This document shows, one piece after another, positions 34,377-43,454 of a DNA stretch of 64,000 nucleotides; positions within the stretch are counted from its first letter, which is position 1; every line of letters begins with the position of its first letter. This DNA is from Arthrobacter sp. 260 (GTDB lineage Bacteria; Actinomycetota; Actinomycetes; Actinomycetales; Micrococcaceae). The stretch covers positions 62,001-126,000 of the forward strand of contig NZ_JABFOE010000005.1 in assembly GCF_013116745.1 (NCBI RefSeq), given 5' to 3'. The notes under the pieces are model-generated. The model had not been told where the DNA came from and did not search any database. It saw only the letters and a program-made list of their open reading frames with translations. Made by a program: the position numbers and the translations under genes.

Positions 34377-34663
34377 ACTCAAACCATCGCGAGGTCGACG
34401 GCCAACCCCACTGCGGGGTGCCTCCCCCGCGGAAAACCCCCTTACCGCCGGATAGCAACTCTCATCCTGCGTGCGCTCCTTCTGGCTTTTTCGGTGGGGC
34501 TGGGAGCTCCCTGGCTCTCTCTGTGCCGACCTTTCGATGGCTTTGTGGGCTTGAATAACCCCCGCTTCGGTAGATCGGCTCCTGCAGATGCAACCTCTTG
34601 CGAACCCTTCCAACTCTCCTAGATTTAGCGGATTATCCGTAACAACTACGGTAGACTAGAAGG
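34377..34663. promoter_or_regulatory. Non-coding region before the packaging genes
   Basis: It has 287 bp without a supportable gene. It contains a small hairpin (ACCCC-ACTGC-GGGGT near 34404) and, just upstream of the next gene, two adjoining inverted repeats: CGGAT-T-ATCCG (34629-34639) and CCGTA-ACAAC-TACGG (34637-34651). AGAAGG at 34658 is the ribosome binding site of the next gene. By position it could hold the cos or pac site; the sequence does not prove it. Confidence 0.4.
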
Positions 34664-35254
34664 ATGACTGAGAGGGTGTGCGAGTACTGCGGAGAGAGCA
34701 TCAATCTCCTGCGTGCTGGCGCCCGGTTCTGTTCCACGAAGCATCGTGTTTATGCGTCTCGGAAGCCTGTTTTACCGGTGGAAATGACTAGTAAAGCGCG
34801 ATGGATGCGGTGGAAACCGGTTCGACGTGGGGGTCGGGTGACGAAGCTGCCCATCACCACCGAGGGGAAGCCGGCGTCTTCTACGAATACGGCTACGTGG
34901 TGTTCCTACCAGGTGGCTCGCCAGTCCACCTTGGGCACCGGCCTCGGGTTCGCCCTTGGTGAGGGTATCGGCTGCATTGACTTGGATCACTGCATCATCG
35001 ACGGCGTGGTCGCCGAGTGGGCACGCGCAATCTTGGACTCATGCCCGCCGACCTATATCGAGGTCTCCCAGTCCGGTGAAGGCCTGCATATCTTCGGCCT
35101 GTTGCCTGAGGGTTCCGGTCGGAACATCCGCTCGGGAGAAATGGCGATCGAGTTCTACTCCGCCGGCCGGTACATCGCCGTAACCGGCAACAGCTTCGAG
35201 GGTTCCCCTACGAGGCTCGCAGATTTGTCCGGGGTTGTTGCCTCGGTCGTCTAG
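34664..35254 (+). CDS. AEP-type primase/polymerase-like protein with zinc finger
   Basis: A 196-residue protein. The N terminus is a zinc finger (CEYCGESINLLRAGARFCST with C6, C9, C23 and H27). The rest resembles an archaeo-eukaryotic primase/polymerase (bifunctional primase-polymerase) domain: metal motif GCIDLDHCI (Asp106 and Asp108), YIEVSQSGEGLHIFGLLPEG, and AIEFYSAGRYIAVTGNSFEG. No helicase or large C-terminal primase domain follows, so it is a short AEP. AGAAGG precedes the ATG. It sits between HNH and terminase rather than in the replication block. Confidence 0.72.
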   Translation: MTERVCEYCGESINLLRAGARFCSTKHRVYASRKPVLPVEMTSKARWMRWKPVRRGGRVTKLPITTEGKPASSTNTATWCSYQVARQSTLGTGLGFALGEGIGCIDLDHCIIDGVVAEWARAILDSCPPTYIEVSQSGEGLHIFGLLPEGSGRNIRSGEMAIEFYSAGRYIAVTGNSFEGSPTRLADLSGVVASVV

Positions 35255-35293
35255 TGCCCCTGGTGGGCGCGCACAGCGTCCCGGGAGGACATC

Positions 35294-35644
35294 ATGGCAG
35301 CTACAGCACCGCGTGGCCTGGAGGCCAAGGGTAAGCGCCTGTGGAAGGACACCACATCTAACTACGAACTCCGCGCCGATGAACTGGACACACTCGAGGA
35401 CATCTGCCGTGAGGCCGACCTGATCGTTCGCCTCGAGGCAGAACTCGATGGGGCGGAGCTGATCACAACTGGTTCACAGGGGCAGGACGTTGCTAATCCC
35501 ATGGTGTCGGAAATCCGGCAGCATCGGGCAACAAAGAAGGCTCTGTGGGCCAGCCTGAAACTGCCAGATGAGGGTACCGCGGGCAACCAGCAACGCGCGG
35601 CGGCACAAACACGTTGGGCCCAGACCCGTGGCAAGGTCTCGTAG
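35294..35644 (+). CDS. Terminase small subunit
   Basis: A 116-residue DNA-recognition subunit of the packaging motor. The N-terminal LEAKGKRLWKDTTSNYELRA, then DELDTLEDICREADLIVRLE, matches the P27-like small-terminase pattern, followed by a linker and a short basic tail (NQQRAAAQTRWAQTRGKVS). GGGAGGAC lies upstream of the ATG. The large-subunit gene overlaps its end. Confidence 0.85.
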   Translation: MAATAPRGLEAKGKRLWKDTTSNYELRADELDTLEDICREADLIVRLEAELDGAELITTGSQGQDVANPMVSEIRQHRATKKALWASLKLPDEGTAGNQQRAAAQTRWAQTRGKVS

Positions 35645-37394
35645 CTCCGCGGCTCTCATCACTTCTGCCGAGTCGGACTTCGCGGAGATTATCCGTTGGT
35701 ACGAGGATCAGCTCGCGTCTGCTTTCCCTCCTGCCGGGCTGTTGTGGGAGCCGGTAAAGATCGGTCCGACCTGGCAGTACGAGAACGGGTGGACGCTCCC
35801 CCGCTTCACACTCGGATGGCGGATCCTTGCTTGGTGTGGGTACTGGCTGAAGGACAAGCACGGGAAGCCTTGGGCGTTCACCGCTGAGCAGACCCGGTTC
35901 ATCCTCTGGTACTTCGCTGTCGAAGAGTCCGGTGACTTCGTCTACCACTCGGGTGTTCTGCAGCGGTTGAAGGGTTGGGGCAAGGACCCGATCGCTGCGT
36001 GCCTGTCGATGGCGGCCATGTTCGCCGAGGTGACCTTCGACTACTGGGATGGAGACAACCCGGTGGGACGCGAGCAGTCGAACGCGTGGATCCAAATCGT
36101 TGCCGTATCACTCATTCAGACGCAGAACACGATGAAGCTCTTTCCGTCGCTGATCACTGCGGAGGCACGGAAGCACTACGGCATCCAAGTCGGCAAGCGG
36201 AACGTGTGGGGTGCTGGCGATGAGCGGCAGATCGAGGCGGTGACGTCGTCGGTAATGTCCATCGAGGGCGGCCGACCGACGTTGGTGATCCGCAACGAGA
36301 CGCAGAACTGGAATTCTTCGAACTCTGGTCATGAGATGGCTGGAGCAATCGAGGGTAACGCGGCGAAGTCCGATAAGGATTCGCCGGCAAGGATGCTGGA
36401 CATCTGCAATGCGTACCGGCCGGGTGAGGACTCGGTGGGTCAGCGTATGAGGGAGGCCTACGAGTCGACATTGGGTGATGAGGCAGATTTTGCCGAGTTC
36501 GGTGTCATGTATGACTCGCTTGAGGCTCCCCCGGAGGCGCCGTTGACGTTGGCCGCTGCCCCTGACGTGGTGCTTGCGGTGCGGGGTGACGCGGTGTGGT
36601 TGGACGCGGAGGGGCGCATCAGAAAGTCGATCGCGAACCCGGCGAACACTCCGAGTGAGTCGCGGCGTAAGTGGTACAACCAGATCACCGCGGCCGAGGA
36701 CGCGTGGACTGAGCCGCTTGAGTTCGACCCGCTGAAGGATCCTGAAAAGGTCCTGGAACGTGGCGAGGAAATCGCCCTGTTCTTGGACTGCTCTAAGTCC
36801 GACGATGCCACCGCTTTGGTGGGCTGCCGGATGTCCGATGGACATGTGGTGACTCTCGGTATGTGGCAGCGTCCGCCTGGCAAGCGCGGGGACGGATGGT
36901 TGGCGCCCCGCGAGAAGGTCGACCAATCGGTGCGCGAAGCGTTCGACGAGTTCACAGTGGTGGGTTTCTTCGGGGACCCGTCGCATGTGAAGGACGACGA
37001 GACGATGGACCGCTACTGGGATCCGCTGTTCAACGACTGGCACCTGCAATACCGGCACAAGCTCCGTGTGTGGGCGTCAGGAAAGAAGGGTGGATCTGGC
37101 CATGCGGTCATGTTCGACATGTCGGCCCGGGACAACACCCGTTCGTTCGCTTCTGCGGTGGGCTTCACTCTCGAGGAGATCAAGTCTGCATCGTTCACCT
37201 GGGACGGCGACGCCCGGTTGCGTCGACATGTGCTGAATGCCCGTCGGTACCCGGTTGACGGGTACGTATCCATTTCGAAAGACAAACGCGAGTCGAAGAA
37301 CAAGATCGACCTCGCAATCTGCATGGTCGGCGCCCGCATGGTGCGCCGGCTAATCCTGAACAGCGGCAAGAAGGGTGGTGGGCAAGTATGGTGA
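35628..37394 (+). CDS. Terminase large subunit
   Basis: ATPase and nuclease of the packaging motor, 588 residues from the GTG at 35628. The ATPase part has the Walker-A-like QRLKGWGKDPIAA (about 112-124). The nuclease part shows the acidic triad pattern: FLDCSKSDDATAL, FFGDPSHVKDDE and KNKIDLAICMVGAR. The GTG start overlaps the small subunit by 17 nt; an in-frame ATG at 35568 would extend further into it. The portal gene overlaps its end by 7 nt. Confidence 0.93.
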   Translation: MARSRSSAALITSAESDFAEIIRWYEDQLASAFPPAGLLWEPVKIGPTWQYENGWTLPRFTLGWRILAWCGYWLKDKHGKPWAFTAEQTRFILWYFAVEESGDFVYHSGVLQRLKGWGKDPIAACLSMAAMFAEVTFDYWDGDNPVGREQSNAWIQIVAVSLIQTQNTMKLFPSLITAEARKHYGIQVGKRNVWGAGDERQIEAVTSSVMSIEGGRPTLVIRNETQNWNSSNSGHEMAGAIEGNAAKSDKDSPARMLDICNAYRPGEDSVGQRMREAYESTLGDEADFAEFGVMYDSLEAPPEAPLTLAAAPDVVLAVRGDAVWLDAEGRIRKSIANPANTPSESRRKWYNQITAAEDAWTEPLEFDPLKDPEKVLERGEEIALFLDCSKSDDATALVGCRMSDGHVVTLGMWQRPPGKRGDGWLAPREKVDQSVREAFDEFTVVGFFGDPSHVKDDETMDRYWDPLFNDWHLQYRHKLRVWASGKKGGSGHAVMFDMSARDNTRSFASAVGFTLEEIKSASFTWDGDARLRRHVLNARRYPVDGYVSISKDKRESKNKIDLAICMVGARMVRRLILNSGKKGGGQVW

Positions 37395-38707
37395 TGCGAA
37401 AAAATGCTGTGCTGGAGCTCGCCAACGACGTCCTTGTCCCTGGCTGGCAGCAGGAACGCCAGAAACTCGACAGGATCGATAATTGGCTGCGTTGGACACC
37501 TGAAAAAGTGCGGGTGCCAACCTCGGCTGACCAGGAAGAGAAGTACCTTCGGGACCTCGCTGAGACTCCTTGGCTTAGTTTGGTCGTCACGACGGTGGCT
37601 CAGCAGTTGGTTGCTGAACTGGTTCGTTCAGCCAAGTCGCTGAATGTGGATCCGGTGTGGGAGCCGTGGGTGCGGAACCGGATGCCATCACGGCAGCGGG
37701 CCATCCACCGCGCAGCCCTTGGCTACGGGTACGCCTACACGACGGTGATGCCCGGTGACACAGGCTCCGTGATCCGGGGTTACTCGCCACGGGACATGTA
37801 CGCGGTCTACGCTGACCCGGTTGAGGACGAGTACCCGATGTATTACCTGCGTGTGCGCGGCGATCACCGGTACGTGGTCGACGAGGAAACTGTCCACGTT
37901 CTCGGGCTTGAGGATGGGCGCCTCCAGTACATTGAGGAACGCTCCCACGGGGTTGGTGTGGCTCCGGCTATCCGGTACTCCAATCAGATCGACCTTGAAG
38001 GCCGCACCCCGGGCGAAGTTGAACCATTCATCCCAGCCGCTCAACGTATCAATAAGACGACATTCGACAGGTTGCTTGTTCAGCATCACTCGTCGTGGAA
38101 GGTTCGCACTGCCACCGGCCTCGAAGACCCCAAGAGCGACGAAGAGAACGAGCGCCGGAAGCTGCTGTTGCGCCAGAACGACATCCTCACGGGCGGTGAG
38201 GGGGTCAACTTCGGCACCCTCGATGAGACGAGCCCTGAGGGCCTGATCAAGGCCGAGGAAGCGGACATTGAAACGCTGGCCGCGGTCTCCCAAACCCCGG
38301 CGCACGCACTGACGGGCAAGATGATCAACCTGTCCGCTGACGCGATCACCGAGGCCCGAGCCATGCTCGACCTGAAAGCTGGAGAGCGCAAGGTCGGCTT
38401 CGGTGACTCGCACTGCCAGACATTGCGGCTCGCCTCCCATATCGAAGGGCGCGAGAACGACGCGAACGACTTCAGCCTGGTCATTGACTGGGCAGACCTC
38501 GAATCGCGTTCAATGTCGCAGGCTGCGGACGCTCTCGGCAAGATGGCGTCGATGCTCGGCATTCCTCCGGAGAAACTGTGGGATCGTATCCCCGGCATCA
38601 CTCCGGATGTGGCGAAAGGCTGGCTGGACTACAAGCGGGAGAATCCTTCCGCCGAAGCCCAGTTGGCCAACTCCCTGATGGTTCAGTCCAATGGCACTGA
38701 CGGCTGA
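37388..38707 (+). CDS. Portal protein
   Basis: Dodecameric ring at the packaging vertex. It has 439 residues of the SPP1 gp6-like portal type: YLRDLAETPWLSLVVTTVAQ, PSRQRAIHRAALGYGYAYTT, the wing region, INKTTFDRLLVQHHSSWKVR, and the tunnel/helix region QTPAHALTGKMINLSADAIT. It overlaps the terminase and the following MuF gene, so all three are coupled. Confidence 0.92.
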   Translation: MVMRKNAVLELANDVLVPGWQQERQKLDRIDNWLRWTPEKVRVPTSADQEEKYLRDLAETPWLSLVVTTVAQQLVAELVRSAKSLNVDPVWEPWVRNRMPSRQRAIHRAALGYGYAYTTVMPGDTGSVIRGYSPRDMYAVYADPVEDEYPMYYLRVRGDHRYVVDEETVHVLGLEDGRLQYIEERSHGVGVAPAIRYSNQIDLEGRTPGEVEPFIPAAQRINKTTFDRLLVQHHSSWKVRTATGLEDPKSDEENERRKLLLRQNDILTGGEGVNFGTLDETSPEGLIKAEEADIETLAAVSQTPAHALTGKMINLSADAITEARAMLDLKAGERKVGFGDSHCQTLRLASHIEGRENDANDFSLVIDWADLESRSMSQAADALGKMASMLGIPPEKLWDRIPGITPDVAKGWLDYKRENPSAEAQLANSLMVQSNGTDG

Positions 38708-39488
38708 GGGCAGGGAGCTCACTGAGGCCAACCGTCTCGCCCAGCTTGCTATCGCGGCCCGCGCTATGGCCGTCTCTAGCGTCCTCTGGGATGGCGTGGA
38801 CGTGGGGCGATTGGATCAGTCCACGGCCCGATGGATGCCCGCCCAGCTGGCGGTGCTTCGCAGGTTCCACAATGACTCCAACCGCGTTGCTGGGGAATAT
38901 CTGCGCCAGTACCGGCTAGCCGAGGTCGGACAGCCCGGGGATCCTATCCCGGGTGTGTTTGATACGGCCGAGATGCGCAACACCATGTTGCTGGCTGGCC
39001 CGGTTCGAACAAAGTTGCTGATCGCTAACGGCATGGAGCCAGATGAGGCGAAGGCAGGAACGTTCGTCAAGCTTGGCGGCATGGTTCGCCGGCAGGTGCT
39101 TGATGGCGGTCGCGGATCGGTCAACAGGACTGAACGTGGCGACCGGAGAGCCAAAGGTTGGCGGCGCGTCAGCGATAGAGACCCTTGTACGTTCTGCGCG
39201 ATGCTTTGCGCTCGGGGCCCTGTCTACGGATCTGAACAGAAAGCTAACCAGGTGGGCGGCTCCGGACTCCAATTCCACGGACACTGTGGCTGTACCGCCG
39301 AGATCATCTACGGCGAGTGGACACCCACTGAGACTGAGCAGACATTCGTGAACGCCTATGACGCTGCGGCAGCGGAGGCCGACGCGGCAGGTCAGTCACG
39401 CATGCAAAGCACCATCCTCTACAGGATGCGCCGAGATGGATCCTTCAAGGACTCCCCCAAGATCCGCAACGCGAACAGCGCTGCGTAA
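38691..39488 (+). CDS. MuF-like minor capsid protein
   Basis: A 265-residue head morphogenesis protein located directly after the portal. The family's metal-binding core is clear: DRDPCTFCAMLCARGPVY, then QFHGHCGCTAEII. No extra toxin domain follows it; the protein ends about 60 residues later. It overlaps the portal by 17 nt. Confidence 0.88.
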   Translation: MALTAEGRELTEANRLAQLAIAARAMAVSSVLWDGVDVGRLDQSTARWMPAQLAVLRRFHNDSNRVAGEYLRQYRLAEVGQPGDPIPGVFDTAEMRNTMLLAGPVRTKLLIANGMEPDEAKAGTFVKLGGMVRRQVLDGGRGSVNRTERGDRRAKGWRRVSDRDPCTFCAMLCARGPVYGSEQKANQVGGSGLQFHGHCGCTAEIIYGEWTPTETEQTFVNAYDAAAAEADAAGQSRMQSTILYRMRRDGSFKDSPKIRNANSAA

Positions 39489-39535
39489 GAGCTGCCCTGG
39501 TGGCGGCGCCAGTACGAGAAGCCCCAGGAGGGCAC

Positions 39536-40015
39536 ATGTCAGAACAGCCAGCCGAATCCACTGAATCGACCGAGGAGAACACGGAGGAAACCAAAGCCCA
39601 GGAGGCGAAGGGGACCGAAGAAGAATCCACGGAAGAGGTATTCGACGCAGAGAGGGCTCGCGAGAAGATCCGCAAAGCCAATGGCGAAGCGAAGAACCTC
39701 CGAGAACGCGCCCTCGCTGCTGAGGAGAAGGCGAAGGGCGCCGAAGGCAAAGACACGAGGATCACGACCCTGGAGGCCGAGAATCTGCGTCTGCGCGTTG
39801 GTGTCAAGCATGGACTGCCCGAGGCGCTGATCAAGCGCCTGTCGGGAACCACCGAGGAAGAGATTCTCAAGGACGCCGAAGAGCTCATGGAGTTGTTCGG
39901 CCCGAAGAAGCCTCCGACGAACCGCCCAAGCGAAAAGCTCCGCGGCGGCGGTGACCCAACTAGCGAGCCCGAAGAGCGGGACCTCGACAAGTTGGCGCAA
40001 GGCATTTTCCGTTAG
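39536..40015 (+). CDS. Scaffolding protein
   Basis: A 159-residue, highly charged helical protein (ESTESTEENTEETKAQEAKG, then ERALAAEEKAKGAEGKDTRI) of scaffold type. A coiled coil spans about 45-95; the C terminus (ERDLDKLAQGIFR) is the likely coat-binding tail. CAGGAGGGC precedes the ATG at 39536. It precedes the coat gene as expected. No protease is fused to it. Confidence 0.88.
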   Translation: MSEQPAESTESTEENTEETKAQEAKGTEEESTEEVFDAERAREKIRKANGEAKNLRERALAAEEKAKGAEGKDTRITTLEAENLRLRVGVKHGLPEALIKRLSGTTEEEILKDAEELMELFGPKKPPTNRPSEKLRGGGDPTSEPEERDLDKLAQGIFR

Positions 40016-40070
40016 ATCGTGCGTCTCCGCCACGGAGGTCGCGCCAGTAACTACACACTAGGAGGCCCCC

Positions 40071-40967
40071 GTGGCTAACACTCTTTACACCCCGGAACAG
40101 GCGGCGCGGGCTACGCTCGCTTCCCTGCGCTGGTTGACCAACCTTCCCCGCACCGTCCGTCAGGACTTTTCCAGTGACTTCGTTGCTGGCCGGGGTCAGA
40201 CCGTGAATGTGCTCGGCCCGGTTAGCGCCGGCACCGCGAAGGTCTACACCAAGGCCCAGCGCGACGCCCGCGAAGCAATCCAATTCAACGAGCTGGATCA
40301 GCAGTGGTTCCCGGTCACCCTGGATAACCAGGTGTACAACGCACTGCGACTGCCGGACGACTTCGCAACGTTCACCCTGACCAACCTTGCCCAGCAGGTC
40401 CTTCGACCTCAGGCTGAGTCGGTCGTTGATGAACTCGCTGCGCCGCTGATCGCGGAGATGGCGACCATAGCTACGGACGCGTCGATCCCTGCTGTGGCTC
40501 CGGATGGCTCGAACATCATGCAGGTCCTGATCAAGTCCCGGCAGGTACTCAACGAGCGTCGCGTCCCTACCGACAGCCGCACGTTCGCTGTCGGGGCGGA
40601 CATCGAGGCCGCGATCCTATCGTTGCCCCAGCTTCAGAAGGTCAATGAGGCCGGAACTTCGGAGACCCTGCGGAACGCGACCATCGGCCGCCTGTTCGGT
40701 TGGACCATCGTGGCTGATGCTGCGCTGCCATCCGATTTCGGTATCGGCTACCACCGGGACGCGTTCGCTCACGTCACCCGTCCATCACGTCAGCCTGAGG
40801 GTGCGGCGAAGTCGGCCACGGTCGCACAGGATGGGTTCGCGCTCCGCTGGATCCAGCACTACAACCCGCTGCAGCTCGAAGACCAGTCAGTTGTGGACAC
40901 CTTCTACGGTGCCGCCACACTGGACGCCAACCGGGCCGTCTCCGTCTCGCTCGCGACAGGCGTGTAA
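40071..40967 (+). CDS. Major capsid protein (P22-coat-like)
   Basis: A 298-residue coat subunit of HK97-like fold, P22-type by sequence pattern: MANTLYTPEQAARATLASLR at the N terminus, QTVNVLGPVSAGTAKVYTKA, FPVTLDNQVYNALRLPDDFA, and QVLNERRVPTDSRTFAVGAD. There is no N-terminal delta domain to be cut off. AGGAGG lies 5-6 nt before the GTG start. The connector gene begins at its stop codon (TAATG). Confidence 0.92.
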   Translation: MANTLYTPEQAARATLASLRWLTNLPRTVRQDFSSDFVAGRGQTVNVLGPVSAGTAKVYTKAQRDAREAIQFNELDQQWFPVTLDNQVYNALRLPDDFATFTLTNLAQQVLRPQAESVVDELAAPLIAEMATIATDASIPAVAPDGSNIMQVLIKSRQVLNERRVPTDSRTFAVGADIEAAILSLPQLQKVNEAGTSETLRNATIGRLFGWTIVADAALPSDFGIGYHRDAFAHVTRPSRQPEGAAKSATVAQDGFALRWIQHYNPLQLEDQSVVDTFYGAATLDANRAVSVSLATGV

Positions 40968-41428
40968 TGGCGGCCCCGGCAACTCTCGCCGGGGTCGAAG
41001 AGCTCGCCGATTGGCTTGGTGAGCCGATCCCAAATGGTACGGCTGAGTCCAAGCGAGCGGTGCTCTGCCTGCGTATCGCGTCCGCCCTGGTTCGTAAGGA
41101 ATCGGGGCGGACGTGGACCACTGACACGGGGACCCTTGTCGCGGATGTCCCCGAGGATGCGGTCATGGTCACTCTTTATTGTGCTGGCCGGGTGTTCGAT
41201 AACCGGTCAGCACAGACGCGGGGTTCCATTGACGACCGGGACGAGGCATGGCGGGTCGATGAGTCAGGTGCTTACCTGACTGACTCCGAGAAGCGGATGC
41301 TGTCCGCCTTCAAAGCCACGTCTTTGAGGGGTCTTGGTGTTGTTGCGACGACTCGCATTGACACTGTTCCCGCCTCCCAGGGGTGGGTTCCTACGGGTAC
41401 GCCCGAGGTCCAGTTTCCTTGGTATTAG
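40967..41428 (+). CDS. Head-tail connector (adaptor) protein
   Basis: A 153-residue protein in the gp6/gp15-like adaptor position. The first 80 residues are helical (LAGVEELADWLGEPIPNGTA, then LCLRIASALVRKESGRTW). It overlaps the coat stop by one base (TAATG). Confidence 0.85.
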   Translation: MAAPATLAGVEELADWLGEPIPNGTAESKRAVLCLRIASALVRKESGRTWTTDTGTLVADVPEDAVMVTLYCAGRVFDNRSAQTRGSIDDRDEAWRVDESGAYLTDSEKRMLSAFKATSLRGLGVVATTRIDTVPASQGWVPTGTPEVQFPWY

Positions 41429-41437
41429 GGGGTTTTC

Positions 41438-41827
41438 ATGCGTCTTGGAGTTCTGCTCAAAAGTGGGCAGCGTGCGGCTGAACGGCTGATGGTCGATCGG
41501 TGCAAGGTTGCCCGCACCACAGGTGAGTCGGTGTTCAACCCGGCGACGGGGAAGTACGAACCTTCCCTGACCACCACCTATGAGGGTAAATGCCGGTTGC
41601 AGACTTCACGCACGCAAGCGGCCAACCCCGAGGCCGGCGGCGCGGTGTTCACCGTCGAAAGGCTCGACCTGCAACTGCCGGTCTTGGTTGAACTTTCGGT
41701 GGGTGAGGTCGCCGAGCTGGTCGAGTCAATCAATCCGATGATCGTGGGGAACAAGTACCGCGTCACCGGGTTGGCGGGCAAGACTCACGAGACGAAGCGG
41801 ACCTACAGTGTGGAGGTTGTGTCGTGA
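41438..41827 (+). CDS. Head-tail stopper (DUF6093-like)
   Basis: A 129-residue beta-rich protein (MVDRCKVARTTGESVFNPAT, then YEGKCRLQTSRTQAANPEAG) matching the DUF6093 actinophage family at the stopper position. A GGGGG sequence precedes the ATG. It overlaps the next gene by GTGA. Confidence 0.83.
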   Translation: MRLGVLLKSGQRAAERLMVDRCKVARTTGESVFNPATGKYEPSLTTTYEGKCRLQTSRTQAANPEAGGAVFTVERLDLQLPVLVELSVGEVAELVESINPMIVGNKYRVTGLAGKTHETKRTYSVEVVS

Positions 41828-42207
41828 TCGACTCGTCAGAGCTCAACGGTTTGGCCGCGGACTTCTCCAGAGCGGGAAGTGTTGCTGTCGGGAAGGTTCG
41901 CCCGATTGTTTCCAAGGGCGCACTGAACATCAAGAACCGGATGCAGAAAGACGCTAGCGCCTCCCGACACTTCGGGCAGATCGCGCCGACCATCGACTAC
42001 CACATCAACGCCACTGACGAAGGTATCGAAGCCGAGATTGGCCCGAACAAAGCTCGAGGCCGGTCAGCTTCCCTGGCCGGTCTGGCTTACTTCGGTTCGT
42101 CCCGGCCAGGCGGTGCCACCGTCATGGATCCCATCCACGCTTTGAACGACGAGGCGGGGAACTTCGTGGAGCATCTAGCTAAGGCTGTGGGGTTCATCTT
42201 CGAATGA
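41824..42207 (+). CDS. Tail completion protein (HK97 gp10-like)
   Basis: A 127-residue protein: KVRPIVSKGALNIKNRMQKD then TIDYHINATDEGIEAEIGPN, typical of HK97 gp10-type neck proteins. It starts with GTG in an overlap with the upstream stop and ends in an ATGA overlap. Confidence 0.85.
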   Translation: MIDSSELNGLAADFSRAGSVAVGKVRPIVSKGALNIKNRMQKDASASRHFGQIAPTIDYHINATDEGIEAEIGPNKARGRSASLAGLAYFGSSRPGGATVMDPIHALNDEAGNFVEHLAKAVGFIFE

Positions 42208-42638
42208 TCCGTGAACACTACCTAGCAGTCCGCGACCTCATCCCCGAGTCCGCAAGTTATGACATCCACTTCGGGAGCGTGAGCCCCAAGCACGACGAAG
42301 AAGGCAAGGAGATCCCCCTGCGTTACCCGTATGTGGTCGTGTGGGGCGACTTCGGCACGGAGCATTCGGAGTCTTTGGCCCGCGTCCCCGACCAGCTGGA
42401 CCTCCGCCCGCGTGTCACCTACGCAGGCGAGGGGTATGAGCAGGTGATGTGGCTCGCCGACACGGTGCGCCCCCACCTGAACCGGGCATCCCCTGTGGTG
42501 ACCGGTTGGCACCCGGGAAAGATGAACGTCTCCCCTCTCCGCCCACCCGAAGAAGACCAAGATGTGACCCTCCCCGGTTCGAACACCTACCCGTGGGCGG
42601 CTGTTGACGAGTTCCCGTTCATATCCACCCGCAACTAA
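42204..42638 (+). CDS. Tail terminator protein
   Basis: A 144-residue protein at the tail-terminator position, with FPYVVVWGDFGTEHSESL-like beta core (RYPYVVVWGDFGTE), and a conserved C-terminal stretch (PGSNTYPWAAVDEFPFISTR). No membrane or signal segment is present. It is coupled to gp10-like upstream and followed by a terminator-like hairpin. Confidence 0.82.
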   Translation: MIREHYLAVRDLIPESASYDIHFGSVSPKHDEEGKEIPLRYPYVVVWGDFGTEHSESLARVPDQLDLRPRVTYAGEGYEQVMWLADTVRPHLNRASPVVTGWHPGKMNVSPLRPPEEDQDVTLPGSNTYPWAAVDEFPFISTRN

Positions 42639-42644
42639 CAATCC

Positions 42645-42669
42645 CCGGCCCCATTGAGGGCCATTTTTT
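42645..42669 (+). terminator. Hairpin plus T-run, punctuation motif copy 1
   Basis: GGCCC-CATTGA-GGGCC followed by ATTTTTTATGCCC. The same pattern (hairpin, then ATTTTTATGCCC) recurs at 53341 and 54263. Confidence 0.65.
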
Positions 42670-42689
42670 ATGCCCGAAAGGCGATCATC

Positions 42690-42848
42690 ATGCCCCTCAT
42701 TGAGGTCTATTCCAAGACGACCGGGGAGAAGCAGTACGTCCCCGAGCACTTCCTGGCTTCGAAGAATCCAAAGCTGAACAACTTCCGCAAGACCCCGCTC
42801 CCCGAAGTTCCGGCGGCAGCAGAAACCCCGAAGAAGAAGGAGTCCTGA
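42690..42848 (+). CDS. Small phage protein between tail terminator and major tail genes
   Basis: A 52-residue basic protein (MPLIEVYSKTTGEKQYVPEH, then a Lys/Pro-rich tail ETPKKKES). The function is unknown. AAAGGCG lies 7-8 nt before the ATG at 42690; an in-frame upstream ATG at 42654 is less likely. Its stop is directly followed by the major tail gene. Confidence 0.7.
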   Translation: MPLIEVYSKTTGEKQYVPEHFLASKNPKLNNFRKTPLPEVPAAAETPKKKES

Positions 42849-42849
42849 C

Positions 42850-43362
42850 ATGCCCCGTTTCATTGGCGATGGAAAGACCAAGTTCACCCTGCTCACCACG
42901 AAGCCAGCTAACCCGGCTGACCCGACCGCTACCGAGCTGAACGCGGGTATTGATGCGTCGTTCAAGGTTCTCGGCAGCGACTTCCTTTGGTCGGCCACAG
43001 ACTCGACAGCGATCACTGAAACCCCGCTTGGCGAAAAGATCGAATCCTCCGCACCGGGCCGCGGCATCTATCAGGCAGGCCTGACCCTCTGGCGTTACTT
43101 CGCCCTGGCCGGCGGTGCGGATCCCACCGAGGACGAGGTATTCGAGGCGCTGAAGGCCAAGGGCACCACCCTGTGGGGGTACGCCCGCGAAACCGACAAG
43201 GACGCTGAGGAAGATTGGGCGGCCGGCGACGAGATCTATCTCGGAGCTGAGGTCGTCAATGACACCCCACAGCGTCTCGATGGGACCGGATTCATCAAGC
43301 GCCGGGTCCCAATGATGGTCCAGCGGGCCTACGACAACATCACTGTTGCCGCCGGGGTCTAA
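42850..43362 (+). CDS. Major tail protein
   Basis: A 170-residue tail tube subunit: FIGDGKTKFTLLTTKPANPA, DASFKVLGSDFLWSATDST, and YQAGLTLWRYFALAGGADPT. Length and position, just before the tail chaperone, support the call. An AAGAAGGAG ribosome binding site lies within the end of the previous gene. A long hairpin follows. Confidence 0.88.
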   Translation: MPRFIGDGKTKFTLLTTKPANPADPTATELNAGIDASFKVLGSDFLWSATDSTAITETPLGEKIESSAPGRGIYQAGLTLWRYFALAGGADPTEDEVFEALKAKGTTLWGYARETDKDAEEDWAAGDEIYLGAEVVNDTPQRLDGTGFIKRRVPMMVQRAYDNITVAAGV

Positions 43363-43374
43363 CACCCCTCGACC

Positions 43375-43454
43375 GGTTGGGTGCGCGTGATTTCAGTCTC
43401 CGCGCACCCAACCGCACCACGCCTTCTCGAGACTGAGCGAAATGGAGACTGAAA
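43375..43454 (+). promoter_or_regulatory. Hairpin whose loop is complementary to the tail-chaperone RBS
   Basis: A perfect 13-bp stem (GGTTGGGTGCGCG, 43375-43387, with its complement at 43401-43413) has the 13-nt loop TGATTTCAGTCTC. The loop segment TTTCAGTCTC is the exact complement of GAGACTGAAA at 43445-43454, next to the GGAG at 43444-43447 that serves the ATG at 43458. A second partial match (GAGACTGA) lies at 43429-43436. It may be a terminator or attenuator and a pseudoknot switch. Confidence 0.6.

Noticed and set aside
34305-34613. Leftward 102-codon ORF before the AEP gene
   Set aside because: Overlaps the upstream gene, no RBS, no conserved features; the region fits a non-coding packaging or control site better.
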